A stretch of 64,000 bases of DNA from Curtobacterium sp. MR_MD2014 (GTDB taxonomy: Bacteria; Actinomycetota; Actinomycetes; Actinomycetales; Microbacteriaceae): positions 1,054,001 through 1,118,000 of the forward strand of contig NZ_CP009755.1 in NCBI RefSeq assembly GCF_000772085.1. Reading direction: 5' to 3'. The position numbers and the translations under genes were made by a program. Below are positions 52,717 to 60,964 of this stretch, piece by piece. How positions within the stretch are numbered: position 1 is the first letter of the stretch; the number at the start of each line of letters is the position of its first letter. The notes below the pieces were generated by a model. It made no database searches and was not told the DNA's origin. It saw only the letters and a program-made list of their open reading frames with translations.

Positions 52717-54006
52717 GTGCACGATGGCGACGAAACCGCCGCGGCACGGTTGACTGGTCACGTGTGGCCCAACCACGAGCGCATCATCCCGCAGGCCTTC
52801 GCCGGCTCCGGGACCTCCGTGGTCGCCGCGCGCGCCCACTCGGTCGAGCCGTCGGGCAACGGCTACCTGTACGGCTACGAGGTCGACACCGTCGACCGGG
52901 CCGGTCAGCGCGCCACCGTCCTGACCTACGTCGACACGGGTGGCGCCCACGACCAGAACAGCGCCGTCGTCACCGACCCCGCCACGGGCGAGCCGGTCTC
53001 GGTCTGGGCCTACCCGAACGACCCGGGCCTCCCGGTGCTGCCGCAGGTGACGTACCGCGACGCCGTCGCCGAGCTCCTCGCCGGCCTCGGCCTGCCGGTC
53101 ACCGCCCCGACGCTGTCGGTCGCCGCCTACCGCCCGGGCAAGCGCGCGGTCGTGCGCGTGGACGCCCCGGAGCGCGTGCTGTTCCTGAAGATCGTCCGCC
53201 CGCACCGCGTCGCGCCGATCGTCGAGACCCACGAGCAGTTCGTCGCCGCCGGGCTGCCGGTCCCGCGGGTGCTGTCGAGCCGGGGCGACGGCCTGCTCGT
53301 GCTCGAGCGCATCCGCGGGGTGCCCGCGGGCAGCCGCATCACCGAGATCGCCGACGACCCGCGGTTCGTCGCCTCCCTCGCCGCCCTGACCGGCCGGATC
53401 GCGACGGTGCCGATGACGCAGCAGGCCCGCGCGGACGCGATGGACCACGCCGACTGGCACCGGCGCACGCTCGTCGCCGCCCTGCCGCAGGACGCGGCCG
53501 AGATCGACGAGCTCTACGACGGCATCGGACGGCGGTCCATCGGTTGGGGGGCCGCCCCCAAGCAGGTGGTGCACGGCGACCTGCACCTCGAGCAGGTCTT
53601 CGTCGACGAGGACGAGCCGTGGCGCATCTCCGGCCTGCTCGACATCGACACGGCGGGCTGGGGGTTCCCGGTCCGCGACGTGGGTGCGGTCGTCGCGCAC
53701 CTGGTCGTCACCGGCCTGTGGCACCGGTCCCGTGGGGACGCCGAGCGCGGGGCAGCGGCGGAGCGGCTCGCCGACGCGGTCGCCCGCGACTGGGTCGCCC
53801 GGAACCCGGCCGAGGCCGACCGCATCGGTCCGGCGATCGGCGCGCAGCTCCTCGCGCACGCCGGTGGGCAGGCGACGACCGGGTCCGAGAACGGCATCCG
53901 GACGGCGCAGCAGCTGCTGGCGGCGACGCGTGCGGCGCTCGCCGAGGCGGCGCCGACGGTGCCGTCGGCCGGCACCCTCCGTCCGCGGTCGGCACCGCAG
54001 GTCTGA
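52717..54006 (+). CDS. Aminoglycoside-phosphotransferase-like (APH family) kinase
   Basis: A 429-residue protein with a protein-kinase-like fold. The catalytic segment VVHGDLHLEQVF (HGD, about residue 286) and the metal-binding LLDIDTAGWG (about 310) are intact, as is a Lys in VLFLKIVRP (about 158). An N-terminal domain of ~120 residues with GNGYLYGYEVDTVDRAGQRA precedes the kinase fold. The GTG at 52717 is the first start in frame; a later GTG at 52762 (VWPNHERIIPQAF) is possible. The family includes antibiotic, choline and macrolide kinases and many housekeeping kinases of unknown substrate. Nothing here points to resistance. Confidence 0.82.
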   Translation: MHDGDETAAARLTGHVWPNHERIIPQAFAGSGTSVVAARAHSVEPSGNGYLYGYEVDTVDRAGQRATVLTYVDTGGAHDQNSAVVTDPATGEPVSVWAYPNDPGLPVLPQVTYRDAVAELLAGLGLPVTAPTLSVAAYRPGKRAVVRVDAPERVLFLKIVRPHRVAPIVETHEQFVAAGLPVPRVLSSRGDGLLVLERIRGVPAGSRITEIADDPRFVASLAALTGRIATVPMTQQARADAMDHADWHRRTLVAALPQDAAEIDELYDGIGRRSIGWGAAPKQVVHGDLHLEQVFVDEDEPWRISGLLDIDTAGWGFPVRDVGAVVAHLVVTGLWHRSRGDAERGAAAERLADAVARDWVARNPAEADRIGPAIGAQLLAHAGGQATTGSENGIRTAQQLLAATRAALAEAAPTVPSAGTLRPRSAPQV

Positions 54007-54049
54007 CCCGGCCGTCGGACGGTCGCCGGCCGCGCGGTGGTGGTGGGCA

Positions 54050-54104
54050 GCGCCTCCCGGCCGTCGTGGCGTCCCGTCCACCGCGCGGCCGGACGGGAGG
54101 CGCG
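54050..54104. repeat. Dispersed palindromic repeat, full copy
   Basis: The exact core GCCTCCCGGCCG (54052-54063) forms one arm. CGGCCGGACGGGAGGCGCG (54086-54104) is the complementary arm with a small insertion. It follows the phosphotransferase stop by 43 bases and may also serve as its terminator. Confidence 0.7.
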
Positions 54105-54482
54105 ACGCGCGCGGGTCCCGTCGAGTCGCCTCCGTCGGGGGTGCGGGAGTAAACTGAGCCCAGCACGCACCGTGTCGTCGCGTGCCGCGTCGTTTCCGGA
54201 CGTGGCAGTCGGTCACTTGACCGACGTGGGGACCGGATCCGTGGGCGTCCGACGGGCACCACGTGCGTGCGACGGCGCCGGGTCCCGGCGCGGATCGTCG
54301 TGTCGAGCACCCGAGGGGTGCCGGCCGCACGGACCGCGGGAGTCCACCGGACGTCCCACGGCGGGACCGGCGCACGAGCGGGCCAGGGTGGCCCGCGGAC
54401 CGGGGTCGTGCCAGACGCCGGTCGAGGACTTCCCGCCACGACGGCGGCTCGCCCGTGGAGAACGGGCGGAACAGGAGGAGCG
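54105..54482 (+). promoter_or_regulatory. Long leader region upstream of the SNF2-type gene
   Basis: TAAACT at 54150-54155 is a plausible -10, giving a leader of about 320 bases. Near its start is a perfect hairpin GTCGGTCA-CT-TGACCGAC (54208-54225). The frame stays open upstream of the proposed TTG, but the translation is Arg/Gly/Thr-rich with no domain character. The AGGAGG site at 54473-54478 argues for the TTG start. Confidence 0.45.
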
Positions 54483-56609
54483 TTGGCTCGATCAGGCACC
54501 CGGCGAGCAGCCGGCGGGACGCGGACCGCGTCGCGCCGTACCCGCCCGCTGGACAACGACGGCGTCATCCCGGTGCTCGCCCGCGCGGTGCGCGAGGTGG
54601 AGGCGGCGGCGCAGCGCGGACCGCTGAAGGCGTCCAACCGGTCGAAGTTCCAGGCGGTCGCGCTGCTGATGCGCGAGGAGCGCGCACGGGTCAAGGCCGA
54701 CCCGGAGCTCACCGACGCGCAGCGCGCCGAGCAGCTCAAGCGTCTCGACGGTGTCGCCACGATCCTGGCGAAGACCGCCGCGCGGGACACCAGCGTGATC
54801 CAGCTGCTGACCGAGGAGGCCTCGGTGAGCGAGGCGACCCGCACGGTCAAGCGCGACATGATGATCGCCGGCGGCATGGAGCTGCAGCCCGAGGACCTCG
54901 TCATCGCGGCCGAGCCGTCCCCGGTGGTCGACGCCCCGGTGCGCTCGGTCGTGCCGCAGGCGGTCGTGCAGCGCCAGCTGGCCAACCCCTTCTTGGCGCC
55001 CGACTTCGCCCTCGCCGACCAGCCCGTCGCCCACCCGCGTCGCCTGGCGAACTGGGAGCTGTTCGGTCCGCTGTTCAAGTCGTTCGAGTACGGCGCCGGC
55101 GGTGGCGCGGCGTCGATGCCGTTGCCGGAGCCGACCTCGCTGCACTCGCGGTCCGGCACCACGCTGATGAAGCACCAGGCCGAGCTCGTCGCCGCCGCGG
55201 CGCAGGGACACCGCACGTTCCTGCTCGCGGACGAGCCCGGCCTCGGCAAGACCGCGCAGTCGCTGCTCGCCGCCGACGCCGCGAACGCCTTCCCGCTGCT
55301 CGTGGTCGTGCCCAACGTCGTGAAGACCAACTGGGCACGCGAGGCCGAGCGCTGGGTGCCGAACCGCACCGCCACCGTCATCCACGGCGACGGGGACGAC
55401 CTGGACGGCTTCGCCGACATCGTCATCGTGAACTACGAGATCCTCGACCGGCACGCCGGCTGGCTCGGGGCCTTCGGCTTCAAGGGCATGGTCGTCGACG
55501 AGGCCCACTTCATCAAGAACAAGGAGTCGCAGCGCTCCCGGTTCGTGCTGCAGCTCGCCGAGCAGATCCGTGCGCGGGTGTCGTCGCCGCTGTTCCTGGC
55601 GCTGACCGGTACCCCGCTGATCAACTCGGTCGAGGACTTCCGCACCATCTGGGAGTTCCTCGGCTGGATCGACGACAAGAAGCCCCGCGCGACGCTCATG
55701 AACGAGCTCGAGGACATCGGGCTCACCCCGGCGGACCCCGGCTTCTTCGTCGAGGCCCGCAAGGCCGTCATCGACCAGGGCATCGTCCGCCGCCGCAAGG
55801 TCGACGTCGCCGCCGACATCCCCGCGCGACGGATCGCCGACATCCCGGTCGAGCTCGACGGCGACGAGGGCCGCTCCATCCGCGACGCCGAGCGCGAGCT
55901 CACCGCGAAGCTGGTCCGTCGGTACCACCAGGCGCTCGATGCCCGCACCGGGCAGGACCCGGTCGTCGGCATCGACCACAAGCTCGTCCGCCAGGTCGCG
56001 CGGTGGGAGCTCGAGGACCAGGACGCCTCCTCGACCGGCGAGAACGTGTTCTCGATGGTGCGGCGGATCGGTCGTGCCAAGGCGCAGCTCGCGGCGGACT
56101 ACGCGGCGCAGCTCGCCTCGAACGTCGGCAAGGTCGTCTTCTTCGCCAAGCACCTCGACGTGATGGACCAGGCCGAGGAGGTCTTCGCCCGTCGGCACCT
56201 CAAGACCGCCACCGTCCGCGGCGACCAGACGCCCGCACAGCGCACGGCCGAGATCGATGCGTTCGTGAACGACCCCGACGTCGCCGTCATCGTGTGCTCG
56301 CTCACCGCCGCCGGCGTCGGCCTGAACCTGCAGGTGTCGTCGAACGTCGTGCTCGCCGAACTGTCGTGGACCTCGGCGGAGCAGACGCAGGCGATCGACC
56401 GCGTGCACCGCATCGGACAGGAAGAGCCCGTCACCGCGTGGCGGATCATCGCGGCGCAGACGATCGACACCAAGATCGCCGAGCTCATCGACTCGAAGGC
56501 GTCCCTGGCCGCCCGCGCGCTCGACGGGTCGGACGAGGAGATCGCCGACTCGGGCGACATCCAGCTCGACGCGATGGTGGCGCTGCTGACGGAGGCGCTC
56601 GGGGGCTGA
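54483..56609 (+). CDS. SNF2-family DEAD/H-box ATPase
   Basis: A 708-residue protein. About 200 N-terminal residues without a known domain precede the two RecA-like lobes. Walker A appears as DEPGLGKTAQS (about 250), DEAH as VVDEAHFIKN (about 338), motif III as LALTGTPLINS, and motif VI as AIDRVHRIGQEEPV (about 637). The spacing and RIGQ element are SNF2/SWI2-type, related to SMARCAL1/HepA-like annealing or remodelling ATPases rather than to true helicases. No HIRAN, HNH or nuclease domain is fused, and no restriction or defence genes adjoin it. The start is a TTG after AGGAGG. Its role is unknown, but duplex DNA or transcription-complex remodelling is likely. Confidence 0.88.
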   Translation: MARSGTRRAAGGTRTASRRTRPLDNDGVIPVLARAVREVEAAAQRGPLKASNRSKFQAVALLMREERARVKADPELTDAQRAEQLKRLDGVATILAKTAARDTSVIQLLTEEASVSEATRTVKRDMMIAGGMELQPEDLVIAAEPSPVVDAPVRSVVPQAVVQRQLANPFLAPDFALADQPVAHPRRLANWELFGPLFKSFEYGAGGGAASMPLPEPTSLHSRSGTTLMKHQAELVAAAAQGHRTFLLADEPGLGKTAQSLLAADAANAFPLLVVVPNVVKTNWAREAERWVPNRTATVIHGDGDDLDGFADIVIVNYEILDRHAGWLGAFGFKGMVVDEAHFIKNKESQRSRFVLQLAEQIRARVSSPLFLALTGTPLINSVEDFRTIWEFLGWIDDKKPRATLMNELEDIGLTPADPGFFVEARKAVIDQGIVRRRKVDVAADIPARRIADIPVELDGDEGRSIRDAERELTAKLVRRYHQALDARTGQDPVVGIDHKLVRQVARWELEDQDASSTGENVFSMVRRIGRAKAQLAADYAAQLASNVGKVVFFAKHLDVMDQAEEVFARRHLKTATVRGDQTPAQRTAEIDAFVNDPDVAVIVCSLTAAGVGLNLQVSSNVVLAELSWTSAEQTQAIDRVHRIGQEEPVTAWRIIAAQTIDTKIAELIDSKASLAARALDGSDEEIADSGDIQLDAMVALLTEALGG

Positions 56610-56738
56610 GCGCCGGGTGCGCTCGGTCGCTCGCGGAGTCGGCGACGGCGGCCGCCGCCCGGTGCCGGCTCCGGCGCCGGCCGCCGGCTCCGGCGCCCGG
56701 CGCCGGATCCGGTCGCGTTGCGGCACGACGTGCTTCCG

Positions 56739-56796
56739 CACAACGAGAAGCGGCTCGAACCACGCAAACGCGTGGTTCGAGCCGCTTCTCGTTGTG
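56739..56796. repeat. Long perfect hairpin in the SNF2/mycoredoxin convergent gap
   Basis: Arms of 27 bases (56739-56765 and 56770-56796) are perfect complements around the loop AAAC. The outer bases CACAACGAGAAGC and flanking GCTG match the hairpin at 3998-4055. The bases just before it (56724-56737) copy part of that other hairpin's arm (CACGACGTGCTTCC). Confidence 0.82.
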
Positions 56797-56819
56797 CAGC
56801 GCGCCGGCGGCGCCTCGCG

Positions 56820-57092
56820 TCAGACGCGCGACTGCACCTCGGCCAGGGACGGGTTCGTCGCGGTGCTGCCGTCCGGGAAGACCAGCGTCGGCACGGTCTG
56901 GTTGCCGCCGTTGACCTCGGCGACGAGCTCCGCGGTGCCGGGGGTCTGCTCGATGTCGACCTCGCGGAACGGCACGCCTGCCTTCGACATCTGGTTCTTC
57001 AGCCGGGCGCAGTAGCCGCACCAGCTCGTCGTGAACATCGTGACGCCGCCGGCCTCGGGCACGAACGCGTCGCGGGTGACTGTCTCGCTCAT
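56820..57092 (-). CDS. Mycoredoxin (glutaredoxin-like)
   Basis: A 90-residue thioredoxin-fold protein. The active site is SWCGYCARL (Cys25 and Cys28). The cis-Pro segment QTVPTLVFPDG is near residue 65, and the dimer-lacking length fits Mrx1. Actinobacterial mycoredoxins reduce mycothiol mixed disulfides, with electrons from mycothiol and mycothione reductase. The mycothiol dependence is family knowledge, not visible here. It diverges from the CYTH-CHAD gene across 60 bases. Confidence 0.93.
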   Translation of the reverse strand: MSETVTRDAFVPEAGGVTMFTTSWCGYCARLKNQMSKAGVPFREVDIEQTPGTAELVAEVNGGNQTVPTLVFPDGSTATNPSLAEVQSRV

Positions 57093-57152
57093 GTGCCCAG
57101 GCTAACCCCGCCGGTTCGGGGAACCCCGGTGACCCCTGGTAGACAGGACCGC

Positions 57153-58685
57153 GTGACGGACACCCACCTCGAGATCGAGCGTACGTACGACATGCCCGAG
57201 GGCGACGACCTGCCGGACCTCATCGGCGTCGGCAGCATCGCCCGGACGGAGCGCCAGGAGCCGTTCGGCCTCGACGCCACCTACTGGGACACCGAGCGGT
57301 ACGACCTCGTCGCCTCGCGGGTGACCGTCCGCCGACGGACGGGTGGCCCGGACGCGGGATGGCACATCAAGCGCGCCGCGTCGGACACCGTCCGGCACGA
57401 GCAGCACTTCGCCCTGACGGACGATCCCGACACCGTGCCCGACGAGGTCCTGGCCGCGCTGTTCGCCGAGCGCCGGGGCCGCGGCCTGCGCCCCGTCGTC
57501 CGCATCACCACCACGCGGGCGGTCGTGCGGTTGCTCGACGAGGACGACGACCAGGTCGCCGAACTCGCCGACGACCGCGTGGTCGCCCAGCGCCTCGACG
57601 ACCACGCGCCCGCGACCCCGCGCACCTGGCGTGAGGTCGAGGTCGAGGTCGCCGAGGGCGTCGACGAACAGGTGGCGCACGAGCTCTTCGCGGCACTCGA
57701 CGGTCGCTTCGCCGACATCGACGCGCACCCCGCGGCGGTCACCTCGAAGCTCGCCCGCGGCCTGGAGGGCGCGCCCGCCGCCCGGCTCCGCACGGCGGAG
57801 AAGCCGGAGAAGCACACCGCGGCGCGGGCACTGACGAAGCGCCTGCGCAAGCTGCGATCGACCCTGCTCGCCCTCGAAGGACAGCTGCGCGCCGGGGCGG
57901 AGACGGACCTCCGTGAGACGGCGAGGACCTCCCTCGACATCGCCGCCGTGCTCGGCTCGTACCGTCCTGCGTTCCCGGCGACCCCGGCGACCGACCGAGC
58001 AGCCGAGGCCGCGGACGCCCTCGCCGCCGTGACGGCGCGCGCTGCGCTGGCCGACTACCTCGTGGAGCGTCTGCCCCACGCATCGACGCCGGCACAGGAC
58101 CTGCTCGTCGACGCGATGACCCGGGAGCGGGTGCTCGCCGCCACCCGCGAGCGCCGTGCTGTCGCGGTCGGCGAGGTCACGGCCTTCCTGCACTCCGAGC
58201 GCTACCTCGAACTCCTCGACGCCCTCGACGACGCCGTCGAGCGTCCGGCGCCGACGGCGTGGGCGCTCCGGTCGCCGAAGCACGTCGCTCAGGACGTCTC
58301 GGCGGTCGAGAAGCCACGCGTCCGTGACCTGGTCCGGAACGCGGTCGGGGACGACGACGAGAGCGTCGGCCCTGTCGACCGTGAAGCCGCCGACCGTGCG
58401 GCGACCGAGACCGCCTGGCGCGCTGCGACCCGCGCCCGGGCGGCGATGGACGTGCTCGGGGACGACGCCTTCCCGCACGCGCTGTGGAAGCGCATCGGGG
58501 ACGCCGCGGACGTGCTGACCGAGCGGGTGCGCTCCCTGCACGCCCTCGACGTGCTCCGGGTGCACTCCGGCATCGCCGAGCGTGGTGGTGAGGGGACGTT
58601 CGGGTACGGCGTGCTCGCGGGGGACCGCGTGCGGCTCGCCGAGGACTCGTACGACCAGGCCGTGCAGGCACTCAACCGCGTCTGA
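57153..58685 (+). CDS. CYTH and CHAD domain protein
   Basis: A 510-residue fusion. The CYTH triphosphate-tunnel domain covers about residues 1-205, with acidic and basic tunnel strands (ASRVTVRRRTGG, GWHIKRA, WREVEVEVAEG). The CHAD domain covers about 218-510, with conserved His and Arg/Lys (RLRKLRSTLLA, FLHSERYLELLDAL). Established for CHAD: it binds inorganic polyphosphate. The CYTH signature ExExK appears as EIERT (Glu7, Glu9, Thr11), so the lysine is replaced. TAGACA (57140-57145) ends 7 bases before the GTG, indicating a near-leaderless message. Likely role: triphosphate or polyphosphate binding or hydrolysis in the cytoplasm. Confidence 0.9.
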   Translation: MTDTHLEIERTYDMPEGDDLPDLIGVGSIARTERQEPFGLDATYWDTERYDLVASRVTVRRRTGGPDAGWHIKRAASDTVRHEQHFALTDDPDTVPDEVLAALFAERRGRGLRPVVRITTTRAVVRLLDEDDDQVAELADDRVVAQRLDDHAPATPRTWREVEVEVAEGVDEQVAHELFAALDGRFADIDAHPAAVTSKLARGLEGAPAARLRTAEKPEKHTAARALTKRLRKLRSTLLALEGQLRAGAETDLRETARTSLDIAAVLGSYRPAFPATPATDRAAEAADALAAVTARAALADYLVERLPHASTPAQDLLVDAMTRERVLAATRERRAVAVGEVTAFLHSERYLELLDALDDAVERPAPTAWALRSPKHVAQDVSAVEKPRVRDLVRNAVGDDDESVGPVDREAADRAATETAWRAATRARAAMDVLGDDAFPHALWKRIGDAADVLTERVRSLHALDVLRVHSGIAERGGEGTFGYGVLAGDRVRLAEDSYDQAVQALNRV

Positions 58686-58720
58686 CGCGGCTCGGCGCGC
58701 TGCGTCGCGCAGCATTCCGT

Positions 58721-58767
58721 GGGAGCGACAGGACTCCACCGAACTCCGGTGGAGTCCTGTTGCTCCC
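58721..58767. repeat. Long hairpin in the CHAD/ptrB convergent gap
   Basis: GGGAGCGACAGGACTCCACC (58721-58740) pairs with 58748-58767 over 20 bases, with a single G-T pair. The loop is GAACTCC. It sits between two convergent stop codons and probably terminates both. Confidence 0.8.
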
Positions 58768-58792
58768 GCGGGACGATCGGCAGCGGCGGCGC

Positions 58793-60964
58793 TCAGCCGG
58801 CGGCGATCGGCTCCGCTGAGGCCGCCGCGGGGTTCACGTCGGCCAGGCCGAGCACCTCGAGCAACCAGGCGAGCTCGAACGCGCGCTCGCGCCACGAGTC
58901 GTACCGGCCGCTCACGCCGCCGTGCCCCGCGGCCATCTCGGTCTTCAGCAGGACCGGCGCCCCGACCTCGCGCAGCTTCGCGGTCCACTTCGCCGGTTCG
59001 ACGTAGAGCACACGGGTGTCGTTGATCGACGTCACGGCGAGGATCCGTGGGTACTGCACGTCGTCGCGCACGTTCTCGTAGGGCGAGTACTCGCTCATGT
59101 ACCGGTAGACCTCGGCATCGTGCAGCGGGTCGCCCCACTCGTCCCACTCGATCACCGTGAGCGGCAGGTCCGGGTCGAGGATGCTCGTGAGCGCGTCGAC
59201 GAACGGGACGGCGGCCAGGATGCCGGCGAAGCGCTCCGGCGCCAGGTTCGCGACGGCGCCCATGAGCAGGCCACCGGCGCTGCCGCCCTCGGCGACGAGA
59301 CGGTCGGCGCTCGTCCGACCGCTCTCGATCAGGTGCTCGGCGACCGCGACGAAGTCGGTGAACGTGTTCTTCTTCGTCAGCGTCTTGCCGTCCTCGTACC
59401 AGTGCCGCCCCATCTCGCCGCCGCCCCGCACGTGGGCGACCGCGAAGACGACGCCGCGGTCGAGCAGGGACAGGCGCATGACGCTGAAGCCCGGGTCGAT
59501 GGAGTGCTCGTAGGAGCCGTACCCGTAGAGGTGCAGCGGTGCCGGGCCGTCGGCGTCCACCGCGTCGCGGCGCCAGACGAGCGAGATCGGCACCTGCGTG
59601 CCGTCCGGGGCCGTCGCCCAGTCACGCTCCTGCACGTAGTCGGCCGGGTCGTAGCCGCCGAGGACCGGCTGTCGCTTGAGCACCGTGACCTCGCCGGTCG
59701 CCAGGTCGAGGTCGCTGACCTCGGACGGGGTGACGAACGACGTGTACCCGATGCGCAGGGTCGGCTGCTCCCACTCGGGGTTGCCGCCGAGCCCTGCCGA
59801 GAAGAGCGCCTCGTCGAAGGGGACCTCGTGCGCGTCGCCGTAGCCGTCGCCCTCGATCGGGATGACGGCGACGCGGGGGAGCGCCTCGGCCCGGTACTCG
59901 AGCGCCAGGTGCCCGGCGAAGGCGTCGACGGACTCGATGCGGCGCTCGGTGTGGTGCGCGACGACGACGCGGCGGTCGTGCTCCGAGGTGGGGTCGTCGG
60001 CGGGGACGTCGACGAGTTCGAAGTTCTCGGCGCCGTCGTTGTGCAGCACCAGGAAGCGGTCGCTCCCGCCGACGATGGCGTGCTCGATCTCGTACTCGAC
60101 CCCCTCGCGCCGCGGCCACACGACCCGGAACTCGCCGGTCGGGTCGGCGGCGTCGAGCACCAGTGCCTCGGACGTGATCTTGGAGCCGAGCTCGATGACG
60201 ATGTACTGCGACGAGCGGGTCACGCCGACGCCGACCCAGTAGCGGTCGTCGGACTCCTCGAACACGACGACGTCGTCGCCGGTGGCGCTGCCGACGGTGT
60301 GCCGCCAGATGCGGTCCGGACGCCAGGACTCGTCGACGGTCGGGTAGAACACGTAGCGCCCGGACGGGTCGAAGGTCGCGCCGGAGCCGGTGTCCGGGAT
60401 CTCGTCGCCGAGGTCGGTGCCCGTCGTGAGGTCGCGCACGTGCAGCGTGTAGCGCTCGTCGCCCTCGACGTCGACGCCGTAGAGGAGACGGGTCCCGTCG
60501 TCGCTGATGTCGTAGCTGCCGAGCGAGAAGAAGTCGTGCCCCTCGGCCAGGGCGTTGCCGTCGAGGACGACCTGCTCCCCGGGCAGGGCCGTCGCACCCT
60601 CGTCGACCGCGGGCGGCGTCCAGTCGTCCGGGCCGGTGATCGGTGCGCGGCAGTGCACGCCGTACTGGCTGCCCTCGGCCGTCCGCGTGAAGTACCACCA
60701 GTCGCCCATGCGCACCGGGACGGAGAGGTCCGTCTCCTGCACGCGGTTCTTGACCTCGGCGAAGATGCGGTCGCGGAGGCCGGTCAGGTGCTCGGTCTGT
60801 GCCTCGGTCCAGGCGTTCTCGGCCTCGAGGTGGGCGAGGGTCTCCGGTGACTCCTTGTCCCGCATCCACTCGTAGTCGTCGACGAACTCGATGCCGTGGT
60901 GGGTCCGCGTGACGGGCCGCTTCGCGGCGGTCGGCGGGGTGGCCTGGGCGTGCTCACTGCTCAC
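58793..60964 (-). CDS. ptrB: S9 family peptidase, oligopeptidase B
   Basis: A 723-residue cytoplasmic serine peptidase of the prolyl oligopeptidase family. The N-terminal beta-propeller (about 75-420) precedes the alpha/beta-hydrolase domain, with the nucleophile in AEGGSAGGLLMGAV (about residue 558). The acid lies near INDTRVLYVEPAKW and His in AAGHGGVSGRYDSW. HGIEFVDDYEWMRD near the N-terminus is typical of oligopeptidase B, which cuts short peptides after Arg and Lys. The GTG start (60964) overlaps the fic stop (GTGA), so it is translationally coupled to the Fic gene. A GTG one codon earlier is the alternative. Confidence 0.92.
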   Translation of the reverse strand: MSSEHAQATPPTAAKRPVTRTHHGIEFVDDYEWMRDKESPETLAHLEAENAWTEAQTEHLTGLRDRIFAEVKNRVQETDLSVPVRMGDWWYFTRTAEGSQYGVHCRAPITGPDDWTPPAVDEGATALPGEQVVLDGNALAEGHDFFSLGSYDISDDGTRLLYGVDVEGDERYTLHVRDLTTGTDLGDEIPDTGSGATFDPSGRYVFYPTVDESWRPDRIWRHTVGSATGDDVVVFEESDDRYWVGVGVTRSSQYIVIELGSKITSEALVLDAADPTGEFRVVWPRREGVEYEIEHAIVGGSDRFLVLHNDGAENFELVDVPADDPTSEHDRRVVVAHHTERRIESVDAFAGHLALEYRAEALPRVAVIPIEGDGYGDAHEVPFDEALFSAGLGGNPEWEQPTLRIGYTSFVTPSEVSDLDLATGEVTVLKRQPVLGGYDPADYVQERDWATAPDGTQVPISLVWRRDAVDADGPAPLHLYGYGSYEHSIDPGFSVMRLSLLDRGVVFAVAHVRGGGEMGRHWYEDGKTLTKKNTFTDFVAVAEHLIESGRTSADRLVAEGGSAGGLLMGAVANLAPERFAGILAAVPFVDALTSILDPDLPLTVIEWDEWGDPLHDAEVYRYMSEYSPYENVRDDVQYPRILAVTSINDTRVLYVEPAKWTAKLREVGAPVLLKTEMAAGHGGVSGRYDSWRERAFELAWLLEVLGLADVNPAAASAEPIAAG

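Noticed and set aside
52717..54006. Aminoglycoside resistance gene
   Set aside because: The APH-like fold is present, but the family is dominated by kinases of unknown small substrates. Nothing in the N-terminal domain or neighbourhood indicates resistance.
54483..56609. SNF2 ATPase as part of a phage-defence island
   Set aside because: No nuclease, methylase or other defence gene adjoins it; the neighbours are housekeeping genes.
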